NCBI RefSeq assembly: GCF_963675395.1
Contig: NZ_OY776223.1
Location: forward strand, 2,542,001-2,606,000
Direction: 5' to 3'
Source of the DNA: an uncultured Vibrio sp.
GTDB taxonomy: Bacteria; Pseudomonadota; Gammaproteobacteria; Enterobacterales; Vibrionaceae
DNA: 64,000 nucleotides
The position numbers were made by a program, and so were the translations under genes. Below the pieces are notes generated by a model, which was not told the origin of the DNA, did not search any database, and saw nothing but the letters and a program-made list of their open reading frames with translations. The number at the start of each line of letters is the position of its first letter. Positions within the stretch are counted from its first letter, which is position 1. Below are positions 1 through 8,426 of the stretch, in pieces.

Positions 1-614
1 AGTTTAAGATCCGTGGTCAGAACGAAGAGCAGGAAAACTCCTCTGCGTTTTTGCTCAACGCATTTATCGTGGCGTTGGTGGGGATGGCGTTGATCTTAAT
101 TACCCAGTTCAATAGTTTCTACCAAGCGTTTCTTATCCTCAGTGCAGTGCTGTTTTCGACGGTTGGGGTGTTCGCGGGTTTGTTGATCTTCCAGAAACCG
201 TTCGGTGTGATCATGTCGGGTATCGGTGTCATTGCGTTGGCGGGGATTGTGGTGAACAACAATATCGTCTTGATCGACACATACAACCAGCTACTCAAAC
301 GCGGGTTGGATAAGCGTGATGCGATACTGAGAACTGGTGTACAGCGTTTGCGTCCAGTACTACTTACGACGGTCACGACGATTCTAGGCTTGCTGCCAAT
401 GGTGTTGGAAATGAACATTGATTTGATAAACCAGAAAGTCGAGTTTGGTGCACCAAGCACCCAGTGGTGGTCTCAGTTAGCCACTGCTGTTTCTGGTGGG
501 CTCGCTTTTGCAACACTACTGACGCTGGTTTTAACGCCTTGCCTACTTATGCTTGGGAAAGAGCATCTATCTGATGAGGGAAAAATGGTAGGCAAAGGGA
601 AAGAGGTGACATAA
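1..614 (+). CDS. RND efflux transporter permease, C-terminal part (5' end outside window)
   Basis: The reading frame is open from base 3 and ends in TAA at 614, so only about the last 203 residues are present. They are strongly hydrophobic, with several transmembrane helices, and contain a VVNNNIVLIDT stretch and a GVQRLRPVLLTTVTTILGLLP stretch typical of the C-terminal half of RND (AcrB/MexF superfamily) inner-membrane pumps. Such pumps use the proton gradient to export drugs, bile salts or metals with a periplasmic adaptor and an outer-membrane channel. Neither partner is visible here; they may lie upstream. The substrate cannot be inferred. Confidence 0.9.
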   Translation, partial: FKIRGQNEEQENSSAFLLNAFIVALVGMALILITQFNSFYQAFLILSAVLFSTVGVFAGLLIFQKPFGVIMSGIGVIALAGIVVNNNIVLIDTYNQLLKRGLDKRDAILRTGVQRLRPVLLTTVTTILGLLPMVLEMNIDLINQKVEFGAPSTQWWSQLATAVSGGLAFATLLTLVLTPCLLMLGKEHLSDEGKMVGKGKEVT

Positions 615-649
615 TTCGCCTAATGCAGTCACTTAAGGGTTTCTATAAG

Positions 650-783
650 GTCATTCCAGCGAGCCTTAGCAAGACTAGGAATCTAGTATCAGCGCGCTGA
701 GAATATAAAGAAATACCTTTGATAACAAAGTACTCGGATAGAAGATCCTGAATCACGCTCCTTCGTCGCGGTTCAGGATGACG
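650..783 (-). repeat. 134-bp palindromic intergenic repeat, copy A
   Basis: Read on the minus strand, this stretch starts GTCATCCTGAACC and ends CTCGCTGGAATGAC, matching copies at 23932-24065 and 43126-43258. The outer ~40 bp at each end are nearly identical between copies and each can fold: ATCCTGAA pairs with TTCAGGAT at one end and ATTCC with GGAAT at the other. The ends form a short inverted repeat (GTCAT-Y-C). No open reading frame lies within. This copy sits between two convergent genes, an RND pump and an M23 peptidase. It looks like a MITE or REP-type element. Confidence 0.85.
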
Positions 784-858
784 GTTGACTGGAGTATTCT
801 GTTTGTTGTTAACGGATTGGCATTAGACATCACTCGCCTCTTTCCCTGTTCTACTCGT

Positions 859-2178
859 TTATTTCATAGTTAACAGTTGGCTGTAACGATCAAGCTTAGC
901 CATGTTGATTTTTGCATTCGCCAAAAAGGTTTGTCTCGCTTGCCCTGTTAACGATTTTGACTGAGGCAAGTTAACCGTACGCGGGTTCTTGTGTACTCCG
1001 TTTACTAGGAACTCGTAATGCAGGTGGGGGCCGGTAACACGGCCCGTACCGCCTAAGGTACCGATGGTTTGGCCCTGTTTTACACGTTGACCTGTTTTGA
1101 CGGTGCGCTTGGTTAGGTGTAAATACTTAGTGATGTAGGTGTTACTGTGTTTAATGAACACGTAATTACCATTAAATTTGTTGTATGACGATTTTTGCAC
1201 AATGCCATCACCAGCAGCCCAAATAGGCGTACCAACAGGTGCAGCATAGTCGGTTCCTCGGTGAGGACGAACTTTACCTGTCACCGGGTGTAGGCGACGA
1301 GGGTTAAAGTTGGAACTTACACGACGAAAATCCAACGGCGCGCGTAAAAAGGCTTTCTTCATTGCTCGGCCATTTTCATCGTAATACTTACCGGATTTCT
1401 CATCCAGAATTGCCGTGAAGGTATCACCCTGATTTTTGAAAACAGCCGCAATGATCTTTCCTCGGCCAATCACTTCCCCTTCAACAACTTCTTCCTGATA
1501 TAGCACTCGGAAAGTGTCGTTCTTACGAATATCTAGCGCAAAATCGATATCCCAGCCAAAAATACCAGCTAACTCCATGATCTGGTTCGCGTTTAAGCCT
1601 GAAGAAATGCCCGCATTCCAGAAGTTAGATTTGATGGTCGCTTCTGCGAAGTTGTATTGATAATCGACCTCTTTTTTATCGATTTCAGATACGTAGTTGC
1701 CATTTTGTAGCTTGATTCGGAAGGTTTCGAAAGCGCTTAAGGTACGTCGTAATTGAACTAAGTTGTTATTTTCATCAAAACCGAATTGCAGCCTGTCGCC
1801 TGGTCGAAGACGTGTTAACTGCTTTTCCACTTCTTTGTCTGAGGAAACCAGCTCATGCAGAATACGTGCAGATAAGCCGACACGGTTAAAGAGAATGGCG
1901 GCACTTTCGCCGTTTTTGACGTTGTATGTTTCCCAGCGCAAAACGGACGAGAATGTGGAAGAGGTTCCGTTTAATGTCGTCAATTCCATAGAAATTGGCA
2001 CAGGATAATATTGCCCTACTTTTAAGCGGCTTTGTTGTGGATCGAGTTCTTGCGGATCGGGCAAAAAAAACAGTGCGAAGATAATCAGCGCACTAAAAAA
2101 GCCGATCAATACTTTGTGCAAGAGTGGAAGTCGGACAAAAATCGAATGCATGACGTACTTGTTTGCTAAATTAAACAT
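859..2178 (-). CDS. M23 family murein DD-endopeptidase (MepM/Shy type)
   Basis: A protein of about 439 aa with an N-terminal membrane anchor (residues ~20-40), a central LysM-like/OapA-type region and a C-terminal LytM (peptidase M23) domain. The zinc ligands are visible: H306 and D310 in HRGTD, and H385-L-H387 in GPHLHYEF. The enzyme cuts 4-3 (D-Ala-mDAP) cross-links in periplasmic peptidoglycan so that new strands can be inserted; E. coli MepM is 440 aa. It probably corresponds to one of the V. cholerae Shy endopeptidases (ShyC, from memory). I chose the ATG at 2178; a TTG at 2190 and an ATG at 2151 are alternatives. It is divergent from tyrS and close to dacB, a second cross-link-cutting enzyme. 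Confidence 0.9.
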   Translation of the reverse strand: MFNLANKYVMHSIFVRLPLLHKVLIGFFSALIIFALFFLPDPQELDPQQSRLKVGQYYPVPISMELTTLNGTSSTFSSVLRWETYNVKNGESAAILFNRVGLSARILHELVSSDKEVEKQLTRLRPGDRLQFGFDENNNLVQLRRTLSAFETFRIKLQNGNYVSEIDKKEVDYQYNFAEATIKSNFWNAGISSGLNANQIMELAGIFGWDIDFALDIRKNDTFRVLYQEEVVEGEVIGRGKIIAAVFKNQGDTFTAILDEKSGKYYDENGRAMKKAFLRAPLDFRRVSSNFNPRRLHPVTGKVRPHRGTDYAAPVGTPIWAAGDGIVQKSSYNKFNGNYVFIKHSNTYITKYLHLTKRTVKTGQRVKQGQTIGTLGGTGRVTGPHLHYEFLVNGVHKNPRTVNLPQSKSLTGQARQTFLANAKINMAKLDRYSQLLTMK

Positions 2179-2280
2179 AAAAAATGACAACTACCTAGTC
2201 TAACGTGTTTCAAAATGCATCGCTATTCAAGTAATATGTCCAGCTATTATATTTTGCCAAATCTGTGGGAGTGAACAAGA

Positions 2281-3468
2281 ATGGCGAGCATTGAAGCTGC
2301 ACTAGCCGAGATTAAGCGCGGTGTTGAAGAGCTGATTCCAGAAGAAGAGCTGATCGCAAAACTAAAAGAAGACCGTCCTTTACGTATTAAATTAGGTGCT
2401 GATCCAACGGCACCTGATATTCACCTGGGCCATACGGTTATTTTCAATAAGCTTCGCTTGTTCCAAGAGTTAGGCCATGAAGTGACGTTTCTAATTGGTG
2501 ACTTTACTGCAATGGTTGGTGACCCAACTGGTAAAAACTCAACTCGTCCACCGCTTAGCCGTGAAGATGTACTGCGTAATGCTGAAACGTACAAAGAGCA
2601 GGTGTTTAAGATTCTAGATCCTGCAAAAACTAAGATTCAATTTAACTCAGAGTGGCTATCTGACCTTGGCGCAGAAGGCATGATTCGTCTTGCGGCTAAT
2701 CAAACTGTTGCTCGTATGTTAGAGCGTGATGACTTTAAAAAGCGTTACACCGGTGGTCAGCCAATCGCCATTCACGAGTTTATGTACCCATTACTGCAGG
2801 GCTGGGACTCCGTTGAAATGAAAACGGATGTCGAGCTTGGCGGTACTGACCAGAAGTTCAACCTGCTAATGGGCCGAGAACTACAACGATCTCACGGTCA
2901 GAAGCCTCAGGTCGTACTAATGATGCCTCTTCTTGTTGGTCTTGATGGCGAGAAGAAGATGTCTAAGTCTGCGAACAACTACATTGGTATCAGCGAAGCA
3001 CCAAGCGAAATGTTCGGTAAGATTATGTCGATCTCTGATGATTTGATGTGGAGTTACTACGAACTTCTGTCTTTCCGTCCGCTGGAAGAGGTTGCCCAGT
3101 TTAAGGCTGATGTTGAAGCTGGTAAGAACCCTCGTGACATCAAAGTACTACTTGCGAAAGAAATCATCGCACGTTTCCACAGTGAAGCCGACGCTGATGC
3201 GGCGGAGCAAGAGTTTGTTAACCGTTTTGCTAAGAACCAAATCCCTGATGAAATGCCAGAATTTGAGTTCGAGGCAGGTCGTCCGGTAAGCAACCTACTG
3301 AAAGAAGCGGGTTTATGTCCATCATCTTCAGACGCGATGCGCATGGTAAAACAGGGCGCGGCTAAGATTGATGGTGAGAAAGTGGCAGACAGCAAATTCA
3401 CACCAGAAGCAGGCACTTACGTATTCCAAGTTGGTAAACGTAAATTCGCTCGTATTACGATTCAGTAA
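2281..3468 (+). CDS. tyrS: Tyrosyl-tRNA synthetase, type 2
   Basis: A class I aminoacyl-tRNA synthetase of 395 aa that charges tRNA-Tyr with tyrosine in the cytoplasm. The HIGH-equivalent motif is HLGH (residues 48-51) and the KMSKS loop is at 226-230. An S4-like RNA-binding domain occupies the last ~60 residues. The shorter length and HLGH variant fit the TyrS type 2 (TyrZ-like) subfamily rather than the 424-aa E. coli type. A GGGAGTGAACAAG stretch supplies the ribosome binding site before the ATG. The gene is monocistronic, closed by a strong terminator at 3488. Some vibrios carry a second tyrS elsewhere; that cannot be judged here. Confidence 0.96.
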   Translation: MASIEAALAEIKRGVEELIPEEELIAKLKEDRPLRIKLGADPTAPDIHLGHTVIFNKLRLFQELGHEVTFLIGDFTAMVGDPTGKNSTRPPLSREDVLRNAETYKEQVFKILDPAKTKIQFNSEWLSDLGAEGMIRLAANQTVARMLERDDFKKRYTGGQPIAIHEFMYPLLQGWDSVEMKTDVELGGTDQKFNLLMGRELQRSHGQKPQVVLMMPLLVGLDGEKKMSKSANNYIGISEAPSEMFGKIMSISDDLMWSYYELLSFRPLEEVAQFKADVEAGKNPRDIKVLLAKEIIARFHSEADADAAEQEFVNRFAKNQIPDEMPEFEFEAGRPVSNLLKEAGLCPSSSDAMRMVKQGAAKIDGEKVADSKFTPEAGTYVFQVGKRKFARITIQ

Positions 3469-3487
3469 TTATTAACTGAGCAAAATG

Positions 3488-3513
3488 AAAGCGCCGAATA
3501 GGGCGCTTTTTGT
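3488..3513 (+). terminator. Rho-independent terminator of tyrS
   Basis: AAAGCGCC (3488-3495) pairs with GGCGCTTT (3502-3509) around a 6-nt loop, followed by a T-run. It lies 19 bp after the tyrS stop and 30 bp before the convergent dacB stop. Confidence 0.9.
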
Positions 3514-3543
3514 TTAAGAATAGAATAGCTTAGTGGTGCGGAG

Positions 3544-4965
3544 CTACTTTTTCGGTACCGCCTGACTAAAGTTCACTACATCGTTATAAAACAGTTTCTC
3601 AAAACTGGTAATCGGGGCGACAGCAGGTTTGCTTCCGTCGGTTTTTTCTGGGAAGTAATCAGACACAAACTGGACAAAGACGGTATTTGGTTTGCCATTT
3701 TTATCCAGACCATAGCCTGCCATATTATAAGTCCCGTACAAAGATCCACTTTTCGCAATAAGTTGCCCTTTAATCGGTGCATGACGCATGCTTTGTCGGT
3801 ACTGAAGTGTGCCCGACTCCCCTGATTTTGGCATGATTGCGATCAGGTTGAGTTGTTTCTCATTTTTCCATATATAACGTAGTATCTCTGCCATTTTGGT
3901 CGCAGAGAGTCGATTGTTTCTCGACAGCCCTGAACCATCTTCCAAACGTGCTTGTCGAATATCAACCCCCGTATTGGCGAAGATGATTTGTTTTATTGCT
4001 TCAGTACCATTGGTAAAGCTGCCTGGTTGAACAAAAAATTTTGCGCCAAGCGTTTTAGTCAGCGTGTCGGCGATCAGATTATCAGAACGTTTTAGCATCT
4101 GATCAAGCAAAACAGGCAAGGGCTGGGACTGATGCAGGGCGAGTAGTTTGCGCTGTTTCTTCGGCGGGAAACCTACCTTTATTCTGCCTTTTAGTTCAAT
4201 GTTTAATTGAGCGAGCAAAGTGGCAACTTTTTTGCTGGTATACATTTCAGGGTCTTGAACCGCGAACTTAAGAGGTAACGGTTTCTCTCTTGAAACTAGA
4301 CAACCATTCAGCTCATAACGATTGTCTGGATTGGGCAGAAGATCTAAATCACAGTGCCGACTTTTCTGAATTGCTCTTGTGACCGTCTCTACCGAACTTT
4401 TTACATGGATGGGTTGATGTTCAGGTACAAACACCCGTGTTCCACCATCTTTCTGTGTGTAAATGGACGCTTGTACACAGTTTTTATTTAGTGTGATGGC
4501 GGATGCTGGAGCGCTATAACAAACACCAAGAATATCCCACGGCCATCCTACAGCGCGGTTATAACCAGTAAACACGCTGTTATCGAGCCACAAATCACCG
4601 CCGATGCGTTTTAAGCCATTTTTTTTGGCGAGGGTAAGAAGATCTTTTAGATCTTTCGTCTGCAGTGTTGGGTCACCTACAAAAGTGATAACCGCATCTG
4701 ATTTAGAGGCTTCAAGCTTAGTACGAAATCTAAAATTATCGCCTAGCTCTAGCTTGGCAGCTAAAGCGGTGACTATCTTTAGCGTACTGGCTGGTGGAAA
4801 TAGCTGCTCGGTAGGGTGAATACCGGAAAGTTCTGCATTATCAGTGAGTTTTTCAGCAACCAGACTTATTCGCGCACCCTCTGGTAGCACTTCCTGATGT
4901 GGGTATGCTTGCGTGGCTAACGGGCAGAGCAGGGAAAGTAGAAATAGAGAGCAACGTAAACGCAT
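3544..4965 (-). CDS. dacB: D-alanyl-D-alanine carboxypeptidase/endopeptidase (PBP4)
   Basis: A 473-aa class C low-molecular-weight penicillin-binding protein (peptidase S13). A signal peptide covers residues 1-20 (cleavage after ATQA). The three active-site motifs are present: S60-T-L-K63 (SxxK), S294-D-N296 (SxN) and K405-S-G407 (KTG equivalent). It hydrolyses D-Ala-D-Ala ends and cross-links of peptidoglycan in the periplasm. It lies next to greA in many gammaproteobacteria, here separated from it by ompU. It is transcribed convergently to tyrS. The 5' flank has no strong Shine-Dalgarno sequence. Confidence 0.95.
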   Translation of the reverse strand: MRLRCSLFLLSLLCPLATQAYPHQEVLPEGARISLVAEKLTDNAELSGIHPTEQLFPPASTLKIVTALAAKLELGDNFRFRTKLEASKSDAVITFVGDPTLQTKDLKDLLTLAKKNGLKRIGGDLWLDNSVFTGYNRAVGWPWDILGVCYSAPASAITLNKNCVQASIYTQKDGGTRVFVPEHQPIHVKSSVETVTRAIQKSRHCDLDLLPNPDNRYELNGCLVSREKPLPLKFAVQDPEMYTSKKVATLLAQLNIELKGRIKVGFPPKKQRKLLALHQSQPLPVLLDQMLKRSDNLIADTLTKTLGAKFFVQPGSFTNGTEAIKQIIFANTGVDIRQARLEDGSGLSRNNRLSATKMAEILRYIWKNEKQLNLIAIMPKSGESGTLQYRQSMRHAPIKGQLIAKSGSLYGTYNMAGYGLDKNGKPNTVFVQFVSDYFPEKTDGSKPAVAPITSFEKLFYNDVVNFSQAVPKK

Positions 4966-5105
4966 AGGGGTACTATCTGAGGTGAGACATGTAGTTGAGT
5001 ATACCCAAGTTCTCCTAAGATGCTAGGCGGAGTAGAACTGGTTTTTCGTCGTTTATTCATCAGGCAATCATAAGGAAACGAAGGCCATGATTTATCGTTG
5101 CAGAT

Positions 5106-5130
5106 AAAAATGCCCGCAAGAAGCGGGCAC
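5106..5130 (-). terminator. Terminator of the ompU-like gene
   Basis: TGCCCGC (5111-5117) and GCGGGCA (5123-5129) form a perfect 7-bp stem with a 5-nt loop. On the minus strand the stem is followed by ATTTTTA, so it terminates the porin transcript 27 bp after its stop codon. Confidence 0.85.
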
Positions 5131-5156
5131 TGAGTATTCAAGTCTAAAGACTGGAA

Positions 5157-6176
5157 TTAGAAGTCGTAACGTAGACCTAGAGCTAGCTCGTCTTCCGAAT
5201 CGATCTTAGTTGCGGTTGTTTTAGTGCCTGTAGAACCAAACTTATCGCCAGAGTCGATTAGGTTAAAGTTGTATGATACGTAACCACGGAAGTTAGGTTT
5301 GAAGTAGTAAGAAGCGTCAATAGCAATGTTGTCTGCAGACGTTTCGTCGTTTGTCTCTGCGTTGTTGTACGTTGTTGTGAACACAGTTTGACCTAGAGTG
5401 TAAGCACCTGCTAGCTCGTAACCTGTGTAGTCAACAGTACCTGCAAAGTCATCAGTCATCTTTTCACCATCAGTGAATACACCAGCGAAGTATAGATCGC
5501 CCATAGTGTAAGATGCTGCTAGCATGTATTCGTTAGCTTCGTCTTGTTCTGCATAACCAGCTGCTAAGTCAATACCAGTGTTTGCTAGTGCGTAGATCGC
5601 AGATAGTGAGTAGCCGTCTTGGTCGTTGTCTGAGAAGTCACCGTTAGCGTTCTCAACGCGATCTGCGAAGCGGTAGCTTGCTTTCACGCTTAGGTTCTCG
5701 AATTGACCTTTGTATGCCATCATGTTGTCTGCACGGTCAGCTACTGAAAGTTTGTCAGCTGCTGAGTTACCGTGGTAACCCATGATATCTGTGAAATCAG
5801 TGATAACGCCTAGAGCACCTTCGTTTTTACCGTAAGAGAACTCACCCCAAGCGCCGCCTAGACCAGCATATGCAAGACGAGTATCTAGAGAGTCTTCACC
5901 GCTAATGTCTTTGCCATTTTCATCAAAGTCTGCGGTAGTGAATTCACCTTCCCAGAAACCAACGCCGTATAGGTTGTCGCTGACTTGTTGTTTGCCAAGG
6001 AAGTTTAGACGGATGCGAGAGTTATCTTGAGCGTCGCCATCTTTCATAGATAGGCGTGCTTCAGCGCGGCCACCCATTTCTAGAGAAGTGCCATCTTGGT
6101 TGTAAAGTTCAGCTGCGTTTACGCCAGTTGCCATTGCTGCTGCAGATACAGAAAGAGCAATTAGAGTCTTTTTCAT
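5157..6176 (-). CDS. ompU: OmpU-like general porin
   Basis: An outer-membrane porin of 339 aa with signal peptide MKKTLIALSVSAAAMATGVNA, alternating amphipathic strands and the canonical C-terminal phenylalanine (GLRYDF) recognised by the BAM machinery. I chose the ATG at 6176, preceded by AGGACA, rather than the longer frame opening at 6269, because it gives a perfect signal peptide. In Vibrio, OmpU is a major cation-selective porin linked to bile and peptide resistance and activated by ToxR. Its place between dacB and greA matches OmpU in other vibrios. The long AT-rich upstream region fits heavy regulation. Confidence 0.92.
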   Translation of the reverse strand: MKKTLIALSVSAAAMATGVNAAELYNQDGTSLEMGGRAEARLSMKDGDAQDNSRIRLNFLGKQQVSDNLYGVGFWEGEFTTADFDENGKDISGEDSLDTRLAYAGLGGAWGEFSYGKNEGALGVITDFTDIMGYHGNSAADKLSVADRADNMMAYKGQFENLSVKASYRFADRVENANGDFSDNDQDGYSLSAIYALANTGIDLAAGYAEQDEANEYMLAASYTMGDLYFAGVFTDGEKMTDDFAGTVDYTGYELAGAYTLGQTVFTTTYNNAETNDETSADNIAIDASYYFKPNFRGYVSYNFNLIDSGDKFGSTGTKTTATKIDSEDELALGLRYDF

Positions 6177-6711
6177 CTTATTTGTCCTAGTTAGCTGTCC
6201 ATAATTCATTGTTGTATGGGGGAGAGGTTCTCTCTCACAAGCTATTGGTCTCAAAGAAATGCTATACACGTGAGTACATCAGTGCACGTAAGTCTTTGAT
6301 CGAACAACTTGCTGGACACGTTTTACCGCTAAAGTTTCGATGTGAGTTAGTAAAATGATATAAATTTCGGTAATGAACGCTGTTCGATTGTCTTTTTTGT
6401 TGAAGTATGTCGATGATATATTGATGTTTTTTTAATTTTACTAATAATTTAGTGTTGATTAGATTTTATGTTTTTTGAGGTTTTTGGCGTAATGAACAGT
6501 GTTGTTTTCAATAAATTACAATAATATCTAAACTAAATAGTGACGCCCATCATTCTCCTCGAGTTGCATAGTGACACTCGATATCAAATTAGGGTGATTT
6601 CGCACCTGAGTTTGTTTAAACTAGATAAAACACATCTTCAAACGCACTACCCAGTCAACTGACAGGGTAGGGTTTTTTTGCCCAAAACATATTTGGGCAT
6701 GAGGTTAAATA
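6177..6711. promoter_or_regulatory. Divergent ompU-greA control region
   Basis: This 535-bp gene-free stretch separates divergent ompU and greA. The part nearest ompU is the porin leader and promoter. The middle (about 6360-6540) is AT-rich with T-tracts, as expected for ToxR- or H-NS-responsive DNA, but I cannot place individual sites. The greA-proximal 65 bp hold two hairpins listed separately. No convincing small ORF was found. Confidence 0.5.
6647..6699 (+). promoter_or_regulatory. Double hairpin in the greA leader (terminator/attenuator)
   Basis: First hairpin: CTACCC (6647-6652) pairs with GGGTAG (6665-6670), extended inward by GTC/GAC, and is followed at once by GG and seven T residues. 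This is a classical intrinsic terminator upstream of the gene. Second hairpin: TGCCCAAA (6679-6686) pairs perfectly with TTTGGGCA (6692-6699) around ACATA, directly 5' of the GAGG ribosome binding site. E. coli greA has a comparable leader terminator that releases the small RNA GraL. By analogy most transcripts may stop here. Confidence 0.8.
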
Positions 6712-7185
6712 ATGGAAAAAGTTCCAATGACACTTCGTGGCGAACAAATGCTACGTGAAGAATTAGATCGTTTACTTAAGCTACGTCCTCAAATTTCAGC
6801 GGCGATTGCAGAAGCTCGTGAGTTAGGTGATTTAAAAGAAAATGCTGAATACCACGCCGCGCGTGAAGAGCAGGGTATTTGTGAAGCGCAGATCCGCGAT
6901 ATCGAATACAAGCTGTCGGTCGCTCAAGTTATTGATGTCACAAAAATGGAAAACACGGGTAAAGTGATTTTTGGCACAACAGTGACTTTGATTGATGTCG
7001 ATACTGATGAAGAAAAAACGTACCAAATTGTCGGCGATGATGAAGCAGACATTAAAGCTGGTCGTATTTCTGTTAGCTCTCCAATTGCTCGTGGCCTGAT
7101 TGGTAAAATGGAAGGCGATGAGGTCGTTATCGAAACCCCAGGCGGTGCAAAAGATTTCGAGATTGACCGAGTTGAATATCTGTAA
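6712..7185 (+). CDS. greA: Transcription elongation factor GreA
   Basis: A 157-aa protein whose N-terminal coiled coil (residues ~1-75) enters the RNA polymerase secondary channel and stimulates cleavage of backtracked RNA. The acidic tip is in the [12 protein letters not shown] motif (residues ~41-52), nearly identical to E. coli GreA. The C-terminal FKBP-like domain follows. The ATG at 6712 has GAGG upstream and gives [11 protein letters not shown], aligned with E. coli MQAIPMTLRG. Leader hairpins at 6647-6699 probably control expression. A bidirectional terminator follows. Confidence 0.97.
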   Translation: MEKVPMTLRGEQMLREELDRLLKLRPQISAAIAEARELGDLKENAEYHAAREEQGICEAQIRDIEYKLSVAQVIDVTKMENTGKVIFGTTVTLIDVDTDEEKTYQIVGDDEADIKAGRISVSSPIARGLIGKMEGDEVVIETPGGAKDFEIDRVEYL

Positions 7186-7216
7186 TCAGATAGCATTGTT
7201 CTGTTTATCAAACGTA

Positions 7217-7244
7217 AAAAGGTCGCCATTGGCGACCTTTTCTT
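7217..7244. terminator. Bidirectional terminator between greA and yhbY
   Basis: AAAAGGTCGCC (7217-7227) and GGCGACCTTTT (7231-7241) form an 11-bp perfect stem with a 3-nt loop. T-runs lie on both strands and the two flanking genes converge on it. Confidence 0.9.
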
Positions 7245-7262
7245 CAGCAACGTAAGTATTGA

Positions 7263-7559
7263 TTACTTGCGAGGGATTTCGATTTTACGCTCTTCAGATT
7301 GGCGATACAGTACAAGTACTTTACCAATAGTCTGAACTTTTTCTGCGCCCGTCTCTCGTACGATAGCGTCGATGATTAGCTGTTTAGTCTCACGATCTTC
7401 TGAAGCAACTTTTATTTTGATCAGTTCGTGATGGTTTAGAGCGATTTCAATTTCTGCTAGCACGGCTTCTGTAAGTCCATTTGCGCCCATTAGCACAACA
7501 GGTTTTAAACTGTGAGCCAGGCCTTTTAGGTGCTGCTTTTGTTTGGTGCTTAGGTTCAT
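7263..7559 (-). CDS. yhbY: CRS1/YhbY-domain ribosome-associated RNA-binding protein
   Basis: A 98-aa protein starting MNLSTKQKQHLKGLAH, nearly identical to E. coli YhbY. The single CRM (CRS1-YhbY) domain, an IF3-C-like fold, contains the conserved GANGLTE loop (residues ~25-31) and ETGAEKVQTIG near the end. The protein associates with pre-50S ribosomal particles. It is divergent from rlmE, a 23S rRNA methyltransferase, and convergent with greA; this neighbourhood is conserved in E. coli. Confidence 0.95.
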   Translation of the reverse strand: MNLSTKQKQHLKGLAHSLKPVVLMGANGLTEAVLAEIEIALNHHELIKIKVASEDRETKQLIIDAIVRETGAEKVQTIGKVLVLYRQSEERKIEIPRK

Positions 7560-7586
7560 TACGCGGCCAATTTTCTTTAAACTAAG

Positions 7587-7615
7587 GGTTGAAAAAAGCT
7601 ATTTTAACGCCATCT
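7587..7615 (+). promoter_or_regulatory. Candidate sigma-32 (heat-shock) promoter of rlmE-ftsH
   Basis: GGTTGAAA (7587-7594) resembles the sigma-32 -35 element (CTTGAAA). After 13 bp, CGCCATCT (7608-7615) matches the -10 consensus CCCCATNT with one mismatch. E. coli rlmE-ftsH is a known heat-shock operon. A vegetative-type TATAAT lies at 7628-7633. The downstream leader holds a perfect hairpin, AATAGG/CCTATT (7643-7659). Confidence 0.55.
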
Positions 7616-7697
7616 ATTGCTGAAGACTATAATTTATTGAGTAATAGGTTGCGCCTATTAAAACAATAGCTCCTATTTGTGCCTTGTTAGGATTAAA

Positions 7698-8327
7698 ATG
7701 AGTAAACAAAAACATTCAGCGAGTTCTGGTCGTTGGTTGAAAGAACACTTTGATGATAAATACGCGAACGAAGCTCGTAAAAAAGGTTACCGTTCACGTG
7801 CTTACTTCAAAATTGATGAAATCCAAACCAAAGACAAGCTGTTAAAACCAGGTATGACCGTGGTCGATTTGGGCGCGGCACCAGGTGGTTGGTCCCAGTA
7901 TGCTGCTAAAATAGTAGGAGATAATGGTCAAATTATTGCGTGTGATTTGTTACCAATGGACCCGATTGCTGGTGTAAGCTTTTTACAAGGTGACTTTCGT
8001 GACGATGCAGTATTAGATGCGTTGTTAGAAAGAATCCAGCCATCGATGGTGGACGTAGTTATGTCTGATATGGCACCTAACATTGCTGGCAATAACTCTG
8101 TCGATCAACCTAGAGCTATGTATTTAGTTGAATTGGCCTTAGATATGTGTCGACAAGTTCTAGCGCCTAATGGTAGCTTTGTTGTTAAAGTTTTCCAGGG
8201 TGAAGGCTTCGATCAGTATGTGAAAGAAGTCCGAGACATGTTTAAAGTCGTAAAAGTCAGAAAACCAGACTCATCGCGAGCTCGCTCTCGAGAGGTCTTT
8301 GTAGTAGCCACTGGTTACAAAGGTTAA
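7698..8327 (+). CDS. rlmE: 23S rRNA 2'-O-methyltransferase RlmE (FtsJ/RrmJ)
   Basis: A 209-aa SAM-dependent methyltransferase that modifies U2552 in the A-loop of 23S rRNA during late 50S assembly. The SAM motif [11 protein letters not shown], the [10 protein letters not shown] and SDMAPN segments, and the catalytic K-D-K-E set (with [11 protein letters not shown]) are all visible. I took the ATG at 7698 (MSKQKHS) because it aligns with E. coli RlmE and has TTAGG upstream; an upstream in-frame start at 7677 is unlikely. It is co-oriented with ftsH, 99 bp away, probably one heat-inducible operon. Confidence 0.97.
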   Translation: MSKQKHSASSGRWLKEHFDDKYANEARKKGYRSRAYFKIDEIQTKDKLLKPGMTVVDLGAAPGGWSQYAAKIVGDNGQIIACDLLPMDPIAGVSFLQGDFRDDAVLDALLERIQPSMVDVVMSDMAPNIAGNNSVDQPRAMYLVELALDMCRQVLAPNGSFVVKVFQGEGFDQYVKEVRDMFKVVKVRKPDSSRARSREVFVVATGYKG

Positions 8328-8426
8328 CCATTTTGCTCTATTAAGAGCGTGTTAACACTATGGCTACAGTCAATGAACTGTAGTACCCTACCTTTAATTA
8401 CAATTAGTTATCGAGAGGCTTACACC

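Noticed and set aside
650..783. Repeat A interpreted as an ERIC element
   Set aside because: Length is similar, but the terminal sequences (GTCATCCTGAA, CTGGAATGAC) are not those of ERIC as I know them.
4917..5141. 74-aa minus-strand ORF between dacB and ompU
   Set aside because: It runs over the ompU terminator and the dacB signal-peptide region in another frame; no ribosome site.
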